DNA of 64,000 nt from Rhyacichthys aspro (Eukaryota > Chordata > Actinopteri > Gobiiformes > Rhyacichthyidae), in the NCBI GenBank assembly GCA_036850595.1, contig CM072161.1:18185812-18249811 (forward strand). Direction: 5' to 3'. Below, in pieces: positions 51,301-63,700 of this stretch. The notes below the pieces were generated by a model, which was not told the origin of the DNA, searched no databases, and saw only the letters and a program-made list of their open reading frames with translations. Made by a program: the position numbers and the translations under genes. How positions within the stretch are numbered: position 1 is the stretch's first letter; every line of letters begins with the position of its first letter.

Positions 51301-54300
51301 TTACACACTTTTACCGAGATCGTATTCAAGCAGTTTTCAAGGCCTTTCAAGGTTCAGTTTTGGGATTTTTTTCACTGCGTCGATGTAACAGATCTGTCAC
51401 ACTAAAATGAATTCTCAATTAAAGGTTTAAGATGCAGAAAAGGTGCCCAGTTCTTGCTCTGGACTGATTTAAAGTGGTCAAAGCAGGAGATAAATGAGAT
51501 TTAAAGACAGCTCCAAGAGGAAATGTTACTGTGATGAAAGAATAATGCTAATAAATACTCACACATCGCTTTAGCTGATGCATCTGACTGTTTTAGGGTT
51601 AGGTCTATCTTTCTTGAATAAAATAATGGGCAACACTGAGAATATTGTCTTTCAGTCCAATGATAATGAATCAATGTCCAATAGTTGTCTGGCAATGCAA
51701 TGAAAAAAAGAGACAAATTCAGTGAGTCCCATTTCTCCGACCTTGAATAATTTATAAACGTTTACACTGTCAAAGGCCAAATCCAGTCATAATCTGTGAT
51801 ATTTTTGAGATGTTGCATGTTTTCCTGATAATGACAGCCCTAATCTACAAACTGCCCCTTTAAAATTGTTGCTTTTGTTCATTTTTTTTCCCAAAATGTC
51901 CAGATATTCTTCCCAGATTTAAATTTTTACTCTAATGCTGTCACTTTTTTCTCCATTAAAACATCTCTGTGGCTCCTTATAGCGTCATTTTCTTCTTGCT
52001 GCGCTCTGATTGGCCAAAACCAGCGTCCTCTCTTCGTCAGATTAGGTCCAGTTTATTCTCCCCGTTTTGCTTTTTCCACACACTTTTAATCAAATGAAAA
52101 TCGTTCAGGTTCGAAGGAAGCCGAATGAACTTTAGCGTCATTTCACATCAGCTAACGTCGAATCAGGCACTTCGTTTACTTTAGGAGCCGTGCCTCGAGA
52201 GCGATGCTAAAGCAGTGTGCAAAAAAAAAACAAAAAAACTAAACACTGGATATATCAAAGACATGCATAACAAATGTAAACATGGTAAAAATTTAAAACA
52301 ATGAAAATATATATATCTAAGAGCAACTAAAGCTTAAATAAACTAAATGTAAAAAGGAAAAATAGACTCGTTAACATGCCTCTAAACTAAACCACTTTCT
52401 CTCCAGACGTCCTGCCTTTAGCGGCACATCGTCAACAAAAAACACATGCAACAAAATTTAAACATTTTAATTGAAAATACTAAAAAGGAATGATTTGAAT
52501 GAGAGGCTCCCAGTTTGGATTTAAAGGGGAAGTTTGGACTGGTATTTACGGATTATTAAAAAAGGAAAGATGTGGAAAATGTCTTTTGTTTGTGTCTTTA
52601 AGCCCCGCCCACTAGGTCCAGTCTGATTGGTCAGATTTGGTTTTTCAGATTTTTAGTCGTGGCGTGGTTGAGACAAATCAAGAATAAAAGGGACAGCTCA
52701 GTGTCACGAGAAATCACTGAGGTTTAAGGTGAAGAAGAATGTGTTTGTATTTATGTTTATTATTCAAATTAACTATCAGCATTTATTTCTGCCCTTTCCT
52801 TTTGTCCTGTTTGTGACAATTCTCTGGACATTTTTGGTAATTTTTTGTATAGGTTTAATCTTTTTTAGTGTCTTGCTTTTTTTTAATTTTTTTTTTAGTG
52901 CCTTTAATTCTTTTAAAGCATTTTTTTCCTTTAGTAGTGTCCTTTATTTTTAGTATAGTCTAACCATACCAGTTTTTAAATGTTAAATTAAATTCCAATT
53001 GTTCATTTTTGCCCATTTTCCACCTTAAATATTTGCTAATTCTACTTTCTAACTTTATGATGATGAGATTTTGCCTTCTCTTATATTTATATTGAATTTA
53101 AAACCTTTCTTACGGTGCACTCAAACACACTGACGCATTTAATCCACAAAACTCAAGATTTCTTGGTTTAAGAGACTTGCATGTTCTTCAAGCCCCATTT
53201 TTTTGTTATTTTTCTGTCAATATATTCTGTTGGCTTTGTATAATATGGAAGTTTTAGCACAATATTGTTACAAAAAGGAAAATGGCATCATGTGGAGGGA
53301 TAAAATGTTTTATATTTTTTCATAAATGTGGGTCTTTTAAGGTCATAAAACTTGGCACATATTAAAAAAAGCTTCCCATTTGATCCGTACAGTATTTAGC
53401 TTATATATACTGACTCTTGCCCACTACTTTTCCAAACTGGGAGCGTCCCGTACAAACCAAACGAGTCCGATCTGAACTAACCCTTTCAAAATAATGCTCA
53501 ATAAATAAACTGAGACTTTGAACACACATCGTTGTTTCTCCATGATCACTGCATTAATGCTTTATGAAAATATGACTATCCACCTTAAATAAAACAGTCT
53601 CTTAATAATCATTCTCTCAAGCCATTTCTCTCTGAAGACTTTGGTGCTTTTTATCGTAGCTACAATCTTTCTGCATTCACTCGATCCAAACCGTCTCAAA
53701 AATATACTTCAGCGAACACTTCCATGACTTTGAAATGGAAATATTTGCATTTTGACACATTTAAAGCGGCACTAAGTAATCAACAGCACCACTTCGTCTT
53801 GATTCCCACCAATAAAATGACAAAAATATATATAAATACAGAAAAGAAGAAGCCAGAGTACAGTAGGTGTGCAAATCTAAAACGGACGTGAAGACGAGAA
53901 AAGGCTGTTGGGAGAGATACCTTAACATCTGGACGCTGCTTTTATTTTGACATTGGCACTTTGAAAAGAAGAAGCAAGCAAGGGTTTTAGAGGAAAGTAA
54001 TTATCTGTGATTTTGGGGAAACATGAGACCTGCATTTGATAAAGAGACTAATAGTAAAAGTTCACCGTTTAGCTTTTGTTTTAACCCAAATAAACAAATA
54101 AAATCGACTTTTGGCTGATAATGGTCTCCTGAATTTTATTGTAGTGAACAAACTGTACAAAAACTAATAATAGATGCTCGATAGATTCATTTTAATTTGA
54201 TCCCTGACTAAATGTTGGCTTTTTACAGTTTCAATTTCTGTACTTTTTATTAGTAAATCAATAATTGTATATCGATAAGCCTTTACTTTACATTTAGTAA

Positions 54301-55783
54301 CATTCGTAAATGACCTGCAAATACCTCATAAATGTGTTAAAAAGCCATTCCTAAAAAAATAAGTTCATCATAAAAGACAAGCCTTTAAAATAAATGCATG
54401 AATCAATCCTCTTCATTTGTTACAAGCTGTGTTTTAGACATTATTATGAGATTTGTTGGAAATGAAGTATTCACAATGTGGCTTAACTTTGTACATAAAC
54501 GTGGCTTGTAATTATATTTTTTTAAATGTATTTAAATGACCCAACGCTTTTGTGAGGCTATTCATGTTCTAAATATCTAGTAAAGGCTTTTAGATAATGA
54601 TTATTATTTAATACTTGAGTGTGATGAGACACAAATCGTAAGAGACGATGAAGACACGAGAAGAGACTATTTCCAGACGTGGTTAAAGCTGTGGTTGTTC
54701 TGTGTCTTTGCATAGAACTGGCGTTAGCCTCAGGTACAGCCTTGTTTGTGTCCCGTCTATGATTCTTTTGCTCCTTCTTATTTCCACCTGAAAACTAAAA
54801 TGTTGCCACACAGACGATTGAAAAGTGGCATCTTGAAAACTAATGCTAAAACTAATCAGCTTTTCACTTCGACGAGAAATCTTGTCATGTTTTGAGCTCG
54901 TCACATCATCTTCTATCATCTTCTTTATTAATGCACCTTATTCTAAAGCTTTTAAAAGGTTAAAGGATTATTTTACAAAATCTTTAGCAAGACTCAGGTT
55001 TATGAATCAGGTTCAAGCATAAAACTGATTCAGTAGTGATTGAAAAATATAATATTCATCTAAAAAGACTTTCCCATTAAAAGCATCATTTTCAAGAGTG
55101 GTTCAAACTCAAAGTGCTGTATTTTTAATCACATTTTAAATCTAGGAGGACAACTACATAATTTTTAGCAAATGTATAAGTTACTACACTTTTGGTTTGA
55201 AGAACAGAAATGATTTGTTATAATTAATCTGTTCCTGTTTGACAAATGCAGATCACATGTTAACGCTTCATTAAAAAGGATCCTGGGCTCCAGGACTGAC
55301 CCAAATGCAGCTGAGAAAAGTTGGATGTGTAAGAACTGAAAGAATCTGAGGTAGTCTGAATGAAGTGCTGCCATCTAGTGGCCACAGCGCAGAATGACCA
55401 GAGGAACAAGGGCTGGGTATCATCTTCTACAATAAAATACTGACCGTTAGTGTTGGATCTTAGTATTTGAAACAATATGAGGCTGATTTGATTGAACAGT
55501 CTGGTTCTGAGGAAAATATACATTGGTTCATCTTAAAAGGAATTGTTTTAGTCTTTTAAGAATTTGTTTTGTGATTACATGTGAAAAAGCCGACACAACT
55601 TGACATTTACCCAAAAGTTGGTTTTAGACTTGAACGACTCTATATACGAGTCAAATCTGTAAACACCCACTCAACCAATAAGAGCGAATGTTTATAAAGC
55701 TATTGTTTAATCATGGGTCACAACGTCACACGGGACAGAGCTTTGAACATTTGCTGAATTGGAGACATTCAATTTAGAGCCAG
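48384..55783. other. Intergenic DNA between the two genes, no gene seen
   Basis: Mostly unique-looking AT-rich sequence without arrays. Part of it could belong to a longer 3' UTR of the ARID gene. No exon of a known family recognised. Confidence 0.55.
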
Positions 55784-55806
55784 TTTATTTTGTCAAAATG
55801 TTTATT
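55784..55806 (-). promoter_or_regulatory. Candidate polyadenylation signals for the ARID gene
   Basis: Two AATAAA hexamers on the minus strand (55801-55806 and 55784-55789) lie about 700 nt after the stop codon. A GT-rich stretch (GTGTGACGTTGTG) follows within about 60 nt, as expected of a downstream element. No AATAAA was seen closer to the stop, so the 3' UTR would be about 0.7 kb. Longer 3' UTRs cannot be excluded. Confidence 0.5.
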
Positions 55807-56506
55807 TGAAGTATCTGTCGACCACTTTTTAAAAATAAATTCTTCTATTCCAAATTATAAAATGCTATACTCAGCCCCGTGGGAGGAACAGCAGCAGGTC
55901 GAACAACCTTAAGGTATCTCTCCTCGAGACGAGTGAACGATCTCGGCGTTTAAGGCACGTTTGTGTAAGAAAGGACTTTATATATCTCAGTTATAATTCA
56001 ACGAGCAGACTATAGGCTTCACGTAACGAGCTATATGTGAAGACAAGGAGCTCCCCCGATAACATCTAACACTTTTATCAGAAAATAACTATTCTCTCCG
56101 AAGTCGAGAGCATTTCAAATGACACTACAGTACAGTGTGGCGCTCGTCTGGACTCGGAGGCACAGCACCACGTCGTGTTTTAGTTACGGTCTTGTTAATA
56201 TTCACTGTGGAGTCGACAGTGGAGTTAATAGTGTTATGACGGTGTTATGGCAGTGTTTTTTTTATCACAGTCTCACTCTTTTTGCTGGAAAAAAAACGAA
56301 AGGAAGAGCGACTGAGTGCGATTGTCGTGAGTCTCTGTCGTCATTCGTCCAATCACAAACAGGGTTTAAAAATAAGAGGAAATGACGTCACGAGTGAAAT
56401 GAAATGAGGAAAAGAGAAGCCAGGAGTCCAGCTGAAGAGGAGGCTCCATGAATTAGACCCAGATCCAGCTCAGAGTTTTTTAAAATGAGTGAGTAGTGCT
56501 GTCCCC
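55807..56506 (-). other. Probable 3' UTR of the ARID gene
   Basis: This is the sequence between the stop codon and the first AATAAA candidate. It contains no repeat array and no convincing reading frame. Its extent rests only on the position of the polyadenylation hexamers. Confidence 0.5.
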
Positions 56507-57709
56507 TCAGCTCTGTTGGGCCAGGACCAGGGGCTGTTGCAGGACGGGACCAGACAGACCCTGACTCTGAGCCTCCACCTCCATGTTCTCCACCTGGACT
56601 CCCTCCTTCTTTACTTCCGTCCCGTTCAGCTCCTCTTTGACGAACACCACCGCCTCCTCTTGCTCCGACTCGTCCCGGTCGTCCTCCACGATGATCACGT
56701 CGTCCTCCTGCCTCGCGGCCCTCGTCCCGGTGCCGTCCGTCTCGACTCTCCTGGACTCCACTGGACTTAAATTCAACTTTGTGAACCTCGTCCCGTTCAG
56801 ATCCTCCTCGAGCTTGACTTGAAAAGGGGGCAGACCCAGAAGAAAAGCCCGGATTCGACTTGGGGAGCTCAAATCTGCCGGTTCCTCTTGGATCCTCAAA
56901 TCTTGTCCCGTTGCGTTCACTTGCCCCGTCATCCTGGAGTTTAAACCCTCTTCCTCCCTCGGCCTTTTTCCATCCGGTTCTTGCCCATTTACAGCGGTCT
57001 CCATCCCGTCTGAGTGAGTCCTTTTCGGAGGCAAGCGTTTGCTGAGGTTTAAGGGTATATTTTGTTCTGGTGGAGGCGTTATAGGCGAACACGGCGGCTT
57101 CGAGGGTACGTCCTGGGACAGCGCTTCGGAAAGGCGCCTGGTAAAAGTCTGAAACTGCGTCGATCCCAAACGAGTCCTCATCAGCTGACGGACTTGGACG
57201 CTGCAATCCAGATCTAAAGGTAAGACTCTGAGCGGGGGAAGGGGTAGTCTGTTCCGGACGTCCCGACTGGTTCTGTCCTCGTGATTCTGGGGAAGCAATT
57301 GAGGCTGGGGGTTTTCTGTGATGTTTTTCGGTTGAAGAGAGAAGACAATCGGATGCTGTTGTTGTTGCTGTGTAGGATCTTGCGGAGTCAAAGCGGGACT
57401 CTCCATCCCTCTTTGGACCCGATTTCTGAACACATCCAGGGGGCACAGGCCTTTAATGGGGCTGAACCCGGCCACGAAATGTCGGGGCAGAGCGGAGAGG
57501 AGCAGGCCGGGCGACTGGGGCGGGACAGCTGCGGCGGAAGAAGAGGAGGAAGAGGTGTTGGTGGTGGACTCGGCTCGGTCCGGTTTGAGGTCCGTGGGTT
57601 TGGGCTGGAAAGGCAGGAAGGGGGCTGACAGTGGGGACAGCTCAGGGGTGAGGGGCATGTTGACCGGGACAATGGTGGGCTGGATGGGCTGAGCGTGGAG
57701 CGGCGGGAC
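56507..57709 (-). CDS. arid6: ARID gene last coding exon: disordered regulatory C-terminus
   Basis: The exon encodes 400 residues (488-887) and then TGA. The acceptor is CCCCAG, so the in-frame Met 15 nt upstream is intronic and not a start. The region is rich in Pro, Ser, Gln and acidic residues. Visible short motifs are PLNLS (706-710) and PADLS (764-768), fitting the CtBP-binding PxDLS pattern; VKLE (785-788), VKEE (844-847) and VKKE (853-856), fitting SUMO-acceptor sites; and VIIV with acidic flanks (825-828), a SUMO-interacting motif. Residues 658-686 form a likely amphipathic helix. These point to a recruiting, probably repressive, tail; function is inferred from motifs only. Confidence 0.92.
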   Translation of the reverse strand, partial: VPPLHAQPIQPTIVPVNMPLTPELSPLSAPFLPFQPKPTDLKPDRAESTTNTSSSSSSAAAVPPQSPGLLLSALPRHFVAGFSPIKGLCPLDVFRNRVQRGMESPALTPQDPTQQQQQHPIVFSLQPKNITENPQPQLLPQNHEDRTSRDVRNRLPLPPLRVLPLDLDCSVQVRQLMRTRLGSTQFQTFTRRLSEALSQDVPSKPPCSPITPPPEQNIPLNLSKRLPPKRTHSDGMETAVNGQEPDGKRPREEEGLNSRMTGQVNATGQDLRIQEEPADLSSPSRIRAFLLGLPPFQVKLEEDLNGTRFTKLNLSPVESRRVETDGTGTRAARQEDDVIIVEDDRDESEQEEAVVFVKEELNGTEVKKEGVQVENMEVEAQSQGLSGPVLQQPLVLAQQS

Positions 57710-60700
57710 CTGGGGACGAAACACAAAGAGAGAGCACTCATTAGATCATCACCAGGGTTTTTCAGTGTGTGTCTCACAGCTGTCACTAAAAACATATTGA
57801 AATAAATATATTACAGAATTAGAGTTTGACTCCAAGGTTGACAGGACTTGTTTTGGCTTTTCAAAACATCAATTTGGAAAAAGTGGATACATTTTTTTGG
57901 TATCATTTCTATGTAATTTGTGTTAAATGAACCAATGTCTATCACATGCTTTTAGTTTTTGCTCAGTCCCTATTTTGGACATAACTCCCACATGTTTATA
58001 TCCACAGACCTGTAACAGTGGAAAAAAAGTAAAATATCACAAAATATAAACAATATATTGTCCCAGTGTGCTGCGCTCCTGTATCGTATTGTGATGTTTA
58101 CCCTCTGAGCGGAGCTGTGAGCCGGGGGCCTGCCTCTCGGAGCCACCTTCACGTCGCCCGTCGTCTTGAGTTTGGCCTGTTGTTGAGCCAGGAGCTTGGC
58201 CTGAGCGATCAGCGTGGCCTTGTTACGTTTCCCCGGAGGTCGTCCACGGCCGCGCTTCACCACCACTGTCCCGTCTGGGTTCACAATCTGCAGAAAGAAA
58301 AAAGAGCAAATTGAGATACGACTCCTTTCTCAGCTGATTATTAGTGTGTCTTTCACTTCTGGAGTCACAACAGTTATTTAAGCTCCTAATATTTAAAATA
58401 AATAGTGTAAGTTGTGTAGGCCGCCCTTAATAAAGCGTATAGACTCACAGTTCGAGGAGCTGAAGGGGTGGAGATCTTCTTGTCTTTGGCTTTCGGGCCT
58501 GGTTTTCTTCCTCTCGGCAGCGGCTTCCTTCCTCTGATGCCTTTGGGCCTCGGAGGCAAAGGCAGTTCTGGGATCTTAATCTCGATTCCTCCGGCTCTAA
58601 GGTGCTCCTCGTACGGCAGCATCAACCTGAGGCCCGAGGAGTCAGAGCGTTAAAAACACACTCATTCAAAGGTAGAAATTTACCACTGATTAATGCCTAT
58701 TACTTGACTCTACATTCATGTTACTGCTTTAACGCTAATAGCAGGACAAAGGTTGAAGATGTTTTTTGAGATCGTTTGTGTCACTGACCTCTCGTAGTGT
58801 CGTCTGGTGCACGTCGCGGCGCTCGTACTTCCGGGACATCCCCCCAGCTCATTATAGACAACCTTCCACAGACGCTCGGATGTCACCTTAAATAAAATAC
58901 AAGTAATTATAGGACACACTTCAATACATGGTCCAACCTTAAGACTGTCTAAATTATGAAGTAATAACAGGGTTTTTCTCCAACTCAACAGTGTCTAATC
59001 CGTTCACACAAATGGAATAAAAGACTTCATGGGCCAAGTTTCCTTCTTTTGTTTTCAGTTTTGTTTGGATTATTTTTTCATGAAAGCGAGGAACAAGACA
59101 ATAACAAGGAATAACACCATTGATGCAGGGCAAGTTAAACAGCACCGTAGCGTGTTTGTGTCTGTTCGTTCCAACAAGTACGTTGTTTTGAGCTGAGCTT
59201 CCATCTGTGTTTAGTCGACTGTGACCTGTGTCTCTGGTTTATCTGTAGCTGCGAAGGATTCATCTCCTCTGCCTCGTCTTGAGCATTTGTTCAGAGCATT
59301 ACGCAGCTTTGGCTTCTTAATTTAATATAGTGTAGCTGATAAAATGAATAAATACTAAATCCAAGACCTAAATGAAAGAATAAAATGCTAAATGCTAACT
59401 TTAAAATTTAGAAAATTAAGCAACACCTTTTTAAAATTAAACAATATATTCTGTCTCTAGAGCTAAGAGACGCTAAGTGAAAAGCTACTTATTTGCGATT
59501 TACGTATATTACCTTATTAACTGTTCAGGAGTAGCACCTGGGGTTAGCCACATTAGCGACATCTCAAAACATTGTTGTTTCATTTTATTTTCCCAGTTCC
59601 CTTTAATTTACATTACTATTACTCAACTAGAACCTTTATTATTCTAACTATCCCTCTTTAGAGCAGGCTCAGAGCTGAGACTCACCTTCTCGTAGCCGCC
59701 GAGCCGTTTGACCACCGAGTACATGAGGAACAGGTCGACTGCAGAGGATTCAATCAGACGAGAGGAGACCAGACATGCAAATGAGACAAACAGAAAAATG
59801 AGTTGTAAACACCACACGCTGCAGAATGTCGTACAAAAGTTTAAATAACCAAAGGGGTCAAATATCCTTCAATACAGCAACAGAGTCTGATTTCTTTGGT
59901 TATGTATCAGTTTCATCAAAGTCATTTCTTTCTAGTTCCTGGTTTGATGATTATGGGAAGTTAAAAGTGAAATAGTATCATTTTAGCAACAGTATTTCTG
60001 ATGGGATTGAGTTGAATACAGAAGCAGATCAGGGCAAAATTTTCTCACCACTGCTTTTTTCTGTTTATTGTGACTATTGAGAATAGTATTGCCGAAGTTG
60101 GAATAAAACCAGACTTAAAATCTATGTAAATCAAGAGAATGAGTTGGTACTGACTCTTTTTAAAGCCTAGATTGGGCACTTTGTGAATGGGTGAACCGCT
60201 CCGCTCCATAAAACTGAAGAGCTGATCCAGGAACAGCTGCTCTTCGGGATGAGGCAGCCACCCGCCTTCGCAGCCCACCTCCACGCTGCCCATCACATTC
60301 TCCTGAAAACACCACAAGAAACTTTATAAAATCTCGCTCCAGAGACAAGAATTACTCAAAGAAAGACTAATGAGAGGCCTGAGCACAACACGAACCTTCA
60401 TCCTCTCGATCCAGGACTCCGATTGGCTGGAAGTCGGAGAGTCTTTACTGTCCCGACCTTTTCTTTTACGAGGTCGACCTCTGAGGCTGAGAGACGGACA
60501 TCCTGAAGAAACAAGAAATAACACAAAGTAAACTCTCTGTCAAACATTTGGAGTTAACGACAGAAATAAATGCCACTGTAGCAAACGTCAAAGCCTCACA
60601 TTACACAACTGATCTTTGTTATATAGAAAACAAATGATAAATTACAGAAAGTTAATGTGACTGTATTTATCCAGACTGTCTGATACTTACTGAATTGCCA

Positions 60701-63700
60701 AGAGAAGCTGGCGTTGCTCTCGATCGTAGGATGGTTGAAGGTATCTCTGCAGTACATGACTCTAGTGTTGGACAGCGCCACCTTCAGGCCCCCGAGCGCC
60801 AGCAGGTGCGGGTCCTGAAGCCCGGGCCCTGCCGCTGCGCCCTGGGTCCGTCTCTGCAGCGATCGGTACCGACAATACTGAGGGTAACTGAGCACTTTGA
60901 CCCACTGACGATCAGGCGCACCATCTGAGGACAAGAGGACAAAACTGCTCATCAGACCGGATAAAAAGGAAAAAAATACCGGTAATAATTAAAGAAGGAA
61001 TTGTAAGATTAGATGCTTACTCTCTGTTTTGATGTTAAGAGGCTCGCTGCTCTTGTCCTTCGCGTCCTGCTCGTTTTGTGGAGGTTTGTGGACACCGTTC
61101 GTCCCGTTCGGAGCTGGTTTCCTGTTGATCCTCCAGCCGTCCTCTTCTGAACAGGACCATCTCACCAAGTCCTCCACTTTCACCACCATTTTCCTCGAGA
61201 CGGCCAGCACCTCATCCTAAGAACACACACAGACTCACTCAACATGCCCAATTATTACACCTCAGTCAGGGCTTGGTGATTCATTTACAAAGAACTGCTT
61301 CTGTCACATTCATAATAACAGAGAGAGTTGTGACCACACTTCCAGTTTGGAGAAGCAGACAGGAGCAATGACATAGAGACTAAACTATATACTGCTGTGA
61401 ATGTGTCTAGTGAAAAACGAATTTTAAAAACACACTTCAATTTCCATTTAAATGTGCGTATTAAGGATATTTCCACAATATCTGCTGCTGAGAAATGGAA
61501 CATATTTTGGTTCAGACACAGGCCACAATGACAATCTGCTTCTTCAATCTGGGGCTGTACTTTCTAAGGATCTCACAGACCAACTTTTACTAAATACTAA
61601 CCTATCCGATTAAGCCAGGCCACTTTGTCCCTGTTCAAATGTCTCAAAATAACTTTAGGACACTATAAGACTAGTTCGTGAACACTTGGTAGCTTTTTAG
61701 CTCAGGTTAAATGCCCTTATAGTATGAGAATGACTGAATGAGGAATGTGAGTCCCACCTGGCGCCGGTGGGAGGGGTTCGAACAGCTGTCAAACCGGAAC
61801 AAGAGCCGCTGGCTGTAAACCACATTTATCTAAACACTCCAGTGTTTTACAGGAAACTTAAATAAACTTTCAGCAGTGTTCAATAACTCATTTGTTTTAA
61901 TTAAACATAAAAAACAAAATATCATGAGAATGTGTCCCAATGTTTGATATTCAAAAAATTCAAAATCAACTAACCTACAATCAATTTTAATGATAATTCT
62001 GAACAGTCTTTGAGTTGTTGTTGATTCAGACGAGTTATACACAAAAACTGACAAACTAAGCCAATGTTCAAGACACTACATGAACTTAATGAAAATGTGC
62101 AACGACAAATTGTGTATTTTATGACAATGAATTTTTGCATCTCTAAGTTTTATACCATGAAATATCAGTATTTAATCTCTAATTCAAATGCAAAAAAAAA
62201 ACTGTAATATAAATCCATAAAGGTTTACTAAAAATGTAAATAAAATAATACAAAACACACATACAATACAATGCAAATCCAATATCAAAATCTGATTCAT
62301 GATTTGTGATTAAATTGGCAAATAAGATAATATATAGGGCGAAAAGTAAAATTTATATGGAGACAGAGCAGTTAATTCTGGGATATGATAGAATGGAAAT
62401 AAAAAATAAAAGCTGAGTCCCTTTCGGAGCCTGTGCTCTTTTTGACCTCACCTCTCCGTGCTCTCGGGTGCGACCCTTCGGCGTGTCCTCGGGCAGAAAG
62501 TACAGCCTGGCACTGGCCAACAGGTGGCGCTGCGTCTGATCTTCCCACAGCAAGGTCACCTGAAGGAGGAGGAGAAGAAGTCTTTTTAAACTCTAGAGCA
62601 GGTAATGATTGACCAAAATCACTGTCCTGTCCCTAACCTCAGTTACTAGAGAGTGGACTGCACAGTTGCTTGAAAAGTCAGACACTAAACTGATTTTCTA
62701 ACTTGCATAATACACTTTAGTGAAAATAAATACAAACTTATAAAGATATGCATCACACTCTGTCATCAATTGAGCGGTTGTTGAGAAATTCTACTTTTCT
62801 TCCATCGTTATGCTTACTATTATTATTATTATGAAACTTGCATCATCTTTGCAATTACTTTCAGTGATAAAAAAAAATCTGCTAATTTTTGCGCAAATTC
62901 TTCAGCTCTTTCTGCAATTTATATGATATATTACCATCATTTAAACGCATCTTTAGATTATTCCTGTGACTTATTTCACCTTTCTATGCATCAGTTTCAG
63001 AAGCATATTTACACTGTGATTTTATAAGTAGATATTAACACGGTGCTCTGCTGCGTTATGAATCAATCCACGTCAATAAAGCCACATCTAAACTCATTAC
63101 CACTGCCCTTTCTTTCTGCTCTCGACCCAAATCGACTAAAATTAGCTTTGGAGCTCAATAAAACAACACAGTGGTCGTCTGTGGCCAGTGTGACCCATTT
63201 ACACACATTTTACACTAAAAGCTTTTAGAGACCAGCATTGATTTTTAAGACATAAAAAAGACAAACATAGAGGAGGTCATTATTAAAACAGAGCAAAGGT
63301 CAGTGTTAAAGCATGGGGATATTTTAATGTTATTGTGCTCTTAATGAAGTCAAGAAAAAAATAAATTGGCTTTTTAAAATGTCTTTTGTATTTTTCTCAG
63401 TTGTATACAGACTGTAGAACAGAGTTGGAATAATCCGGTCTTGGACAAAACAAGTGCAGTAATGTAAGAAGAAAAGCTGAGGTTGATACATATTTATCTA
63501 AAAGTTTTCACTTATTATAAAAGTTGACTTTTAGCAGAATTTATTGACATTTTTGGCATATACATAAGCATCACATGGTTAATGGCAATAGAAAAAATGA
63601 CTTGGACTAAAATTTGACCTTTATAGTATATTTGTTACAGTGTGAGCAGAAACAAACGCTTATAAATGTTTGGTCATAACTAAAATCTCAATCATTGAGT

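Noticed and set aside
56388..57446. 352-codon frame overlapping the last ARID exon in another frame on the same strand
   Set aside because: GC-rich shadow frame with low-complexity Gly/Arg/Ser composition; the other frame continues the ARID protein with correct splice phase.
57710..57724. In-frame ATG just upstream of the last ARID exon
   Set aside because: It lies before a good CCCCAG acceptor and the upstream exon joins in phase, so it is intronic.
57388..57795. 135-codon frame on the minus strand over the ARID exon boundary
   Set aside because: Crosses the intron/exon junction at 57710 and reads the coding exon out of frame; Pro/Ser-rich composition reflects the sequence bias.
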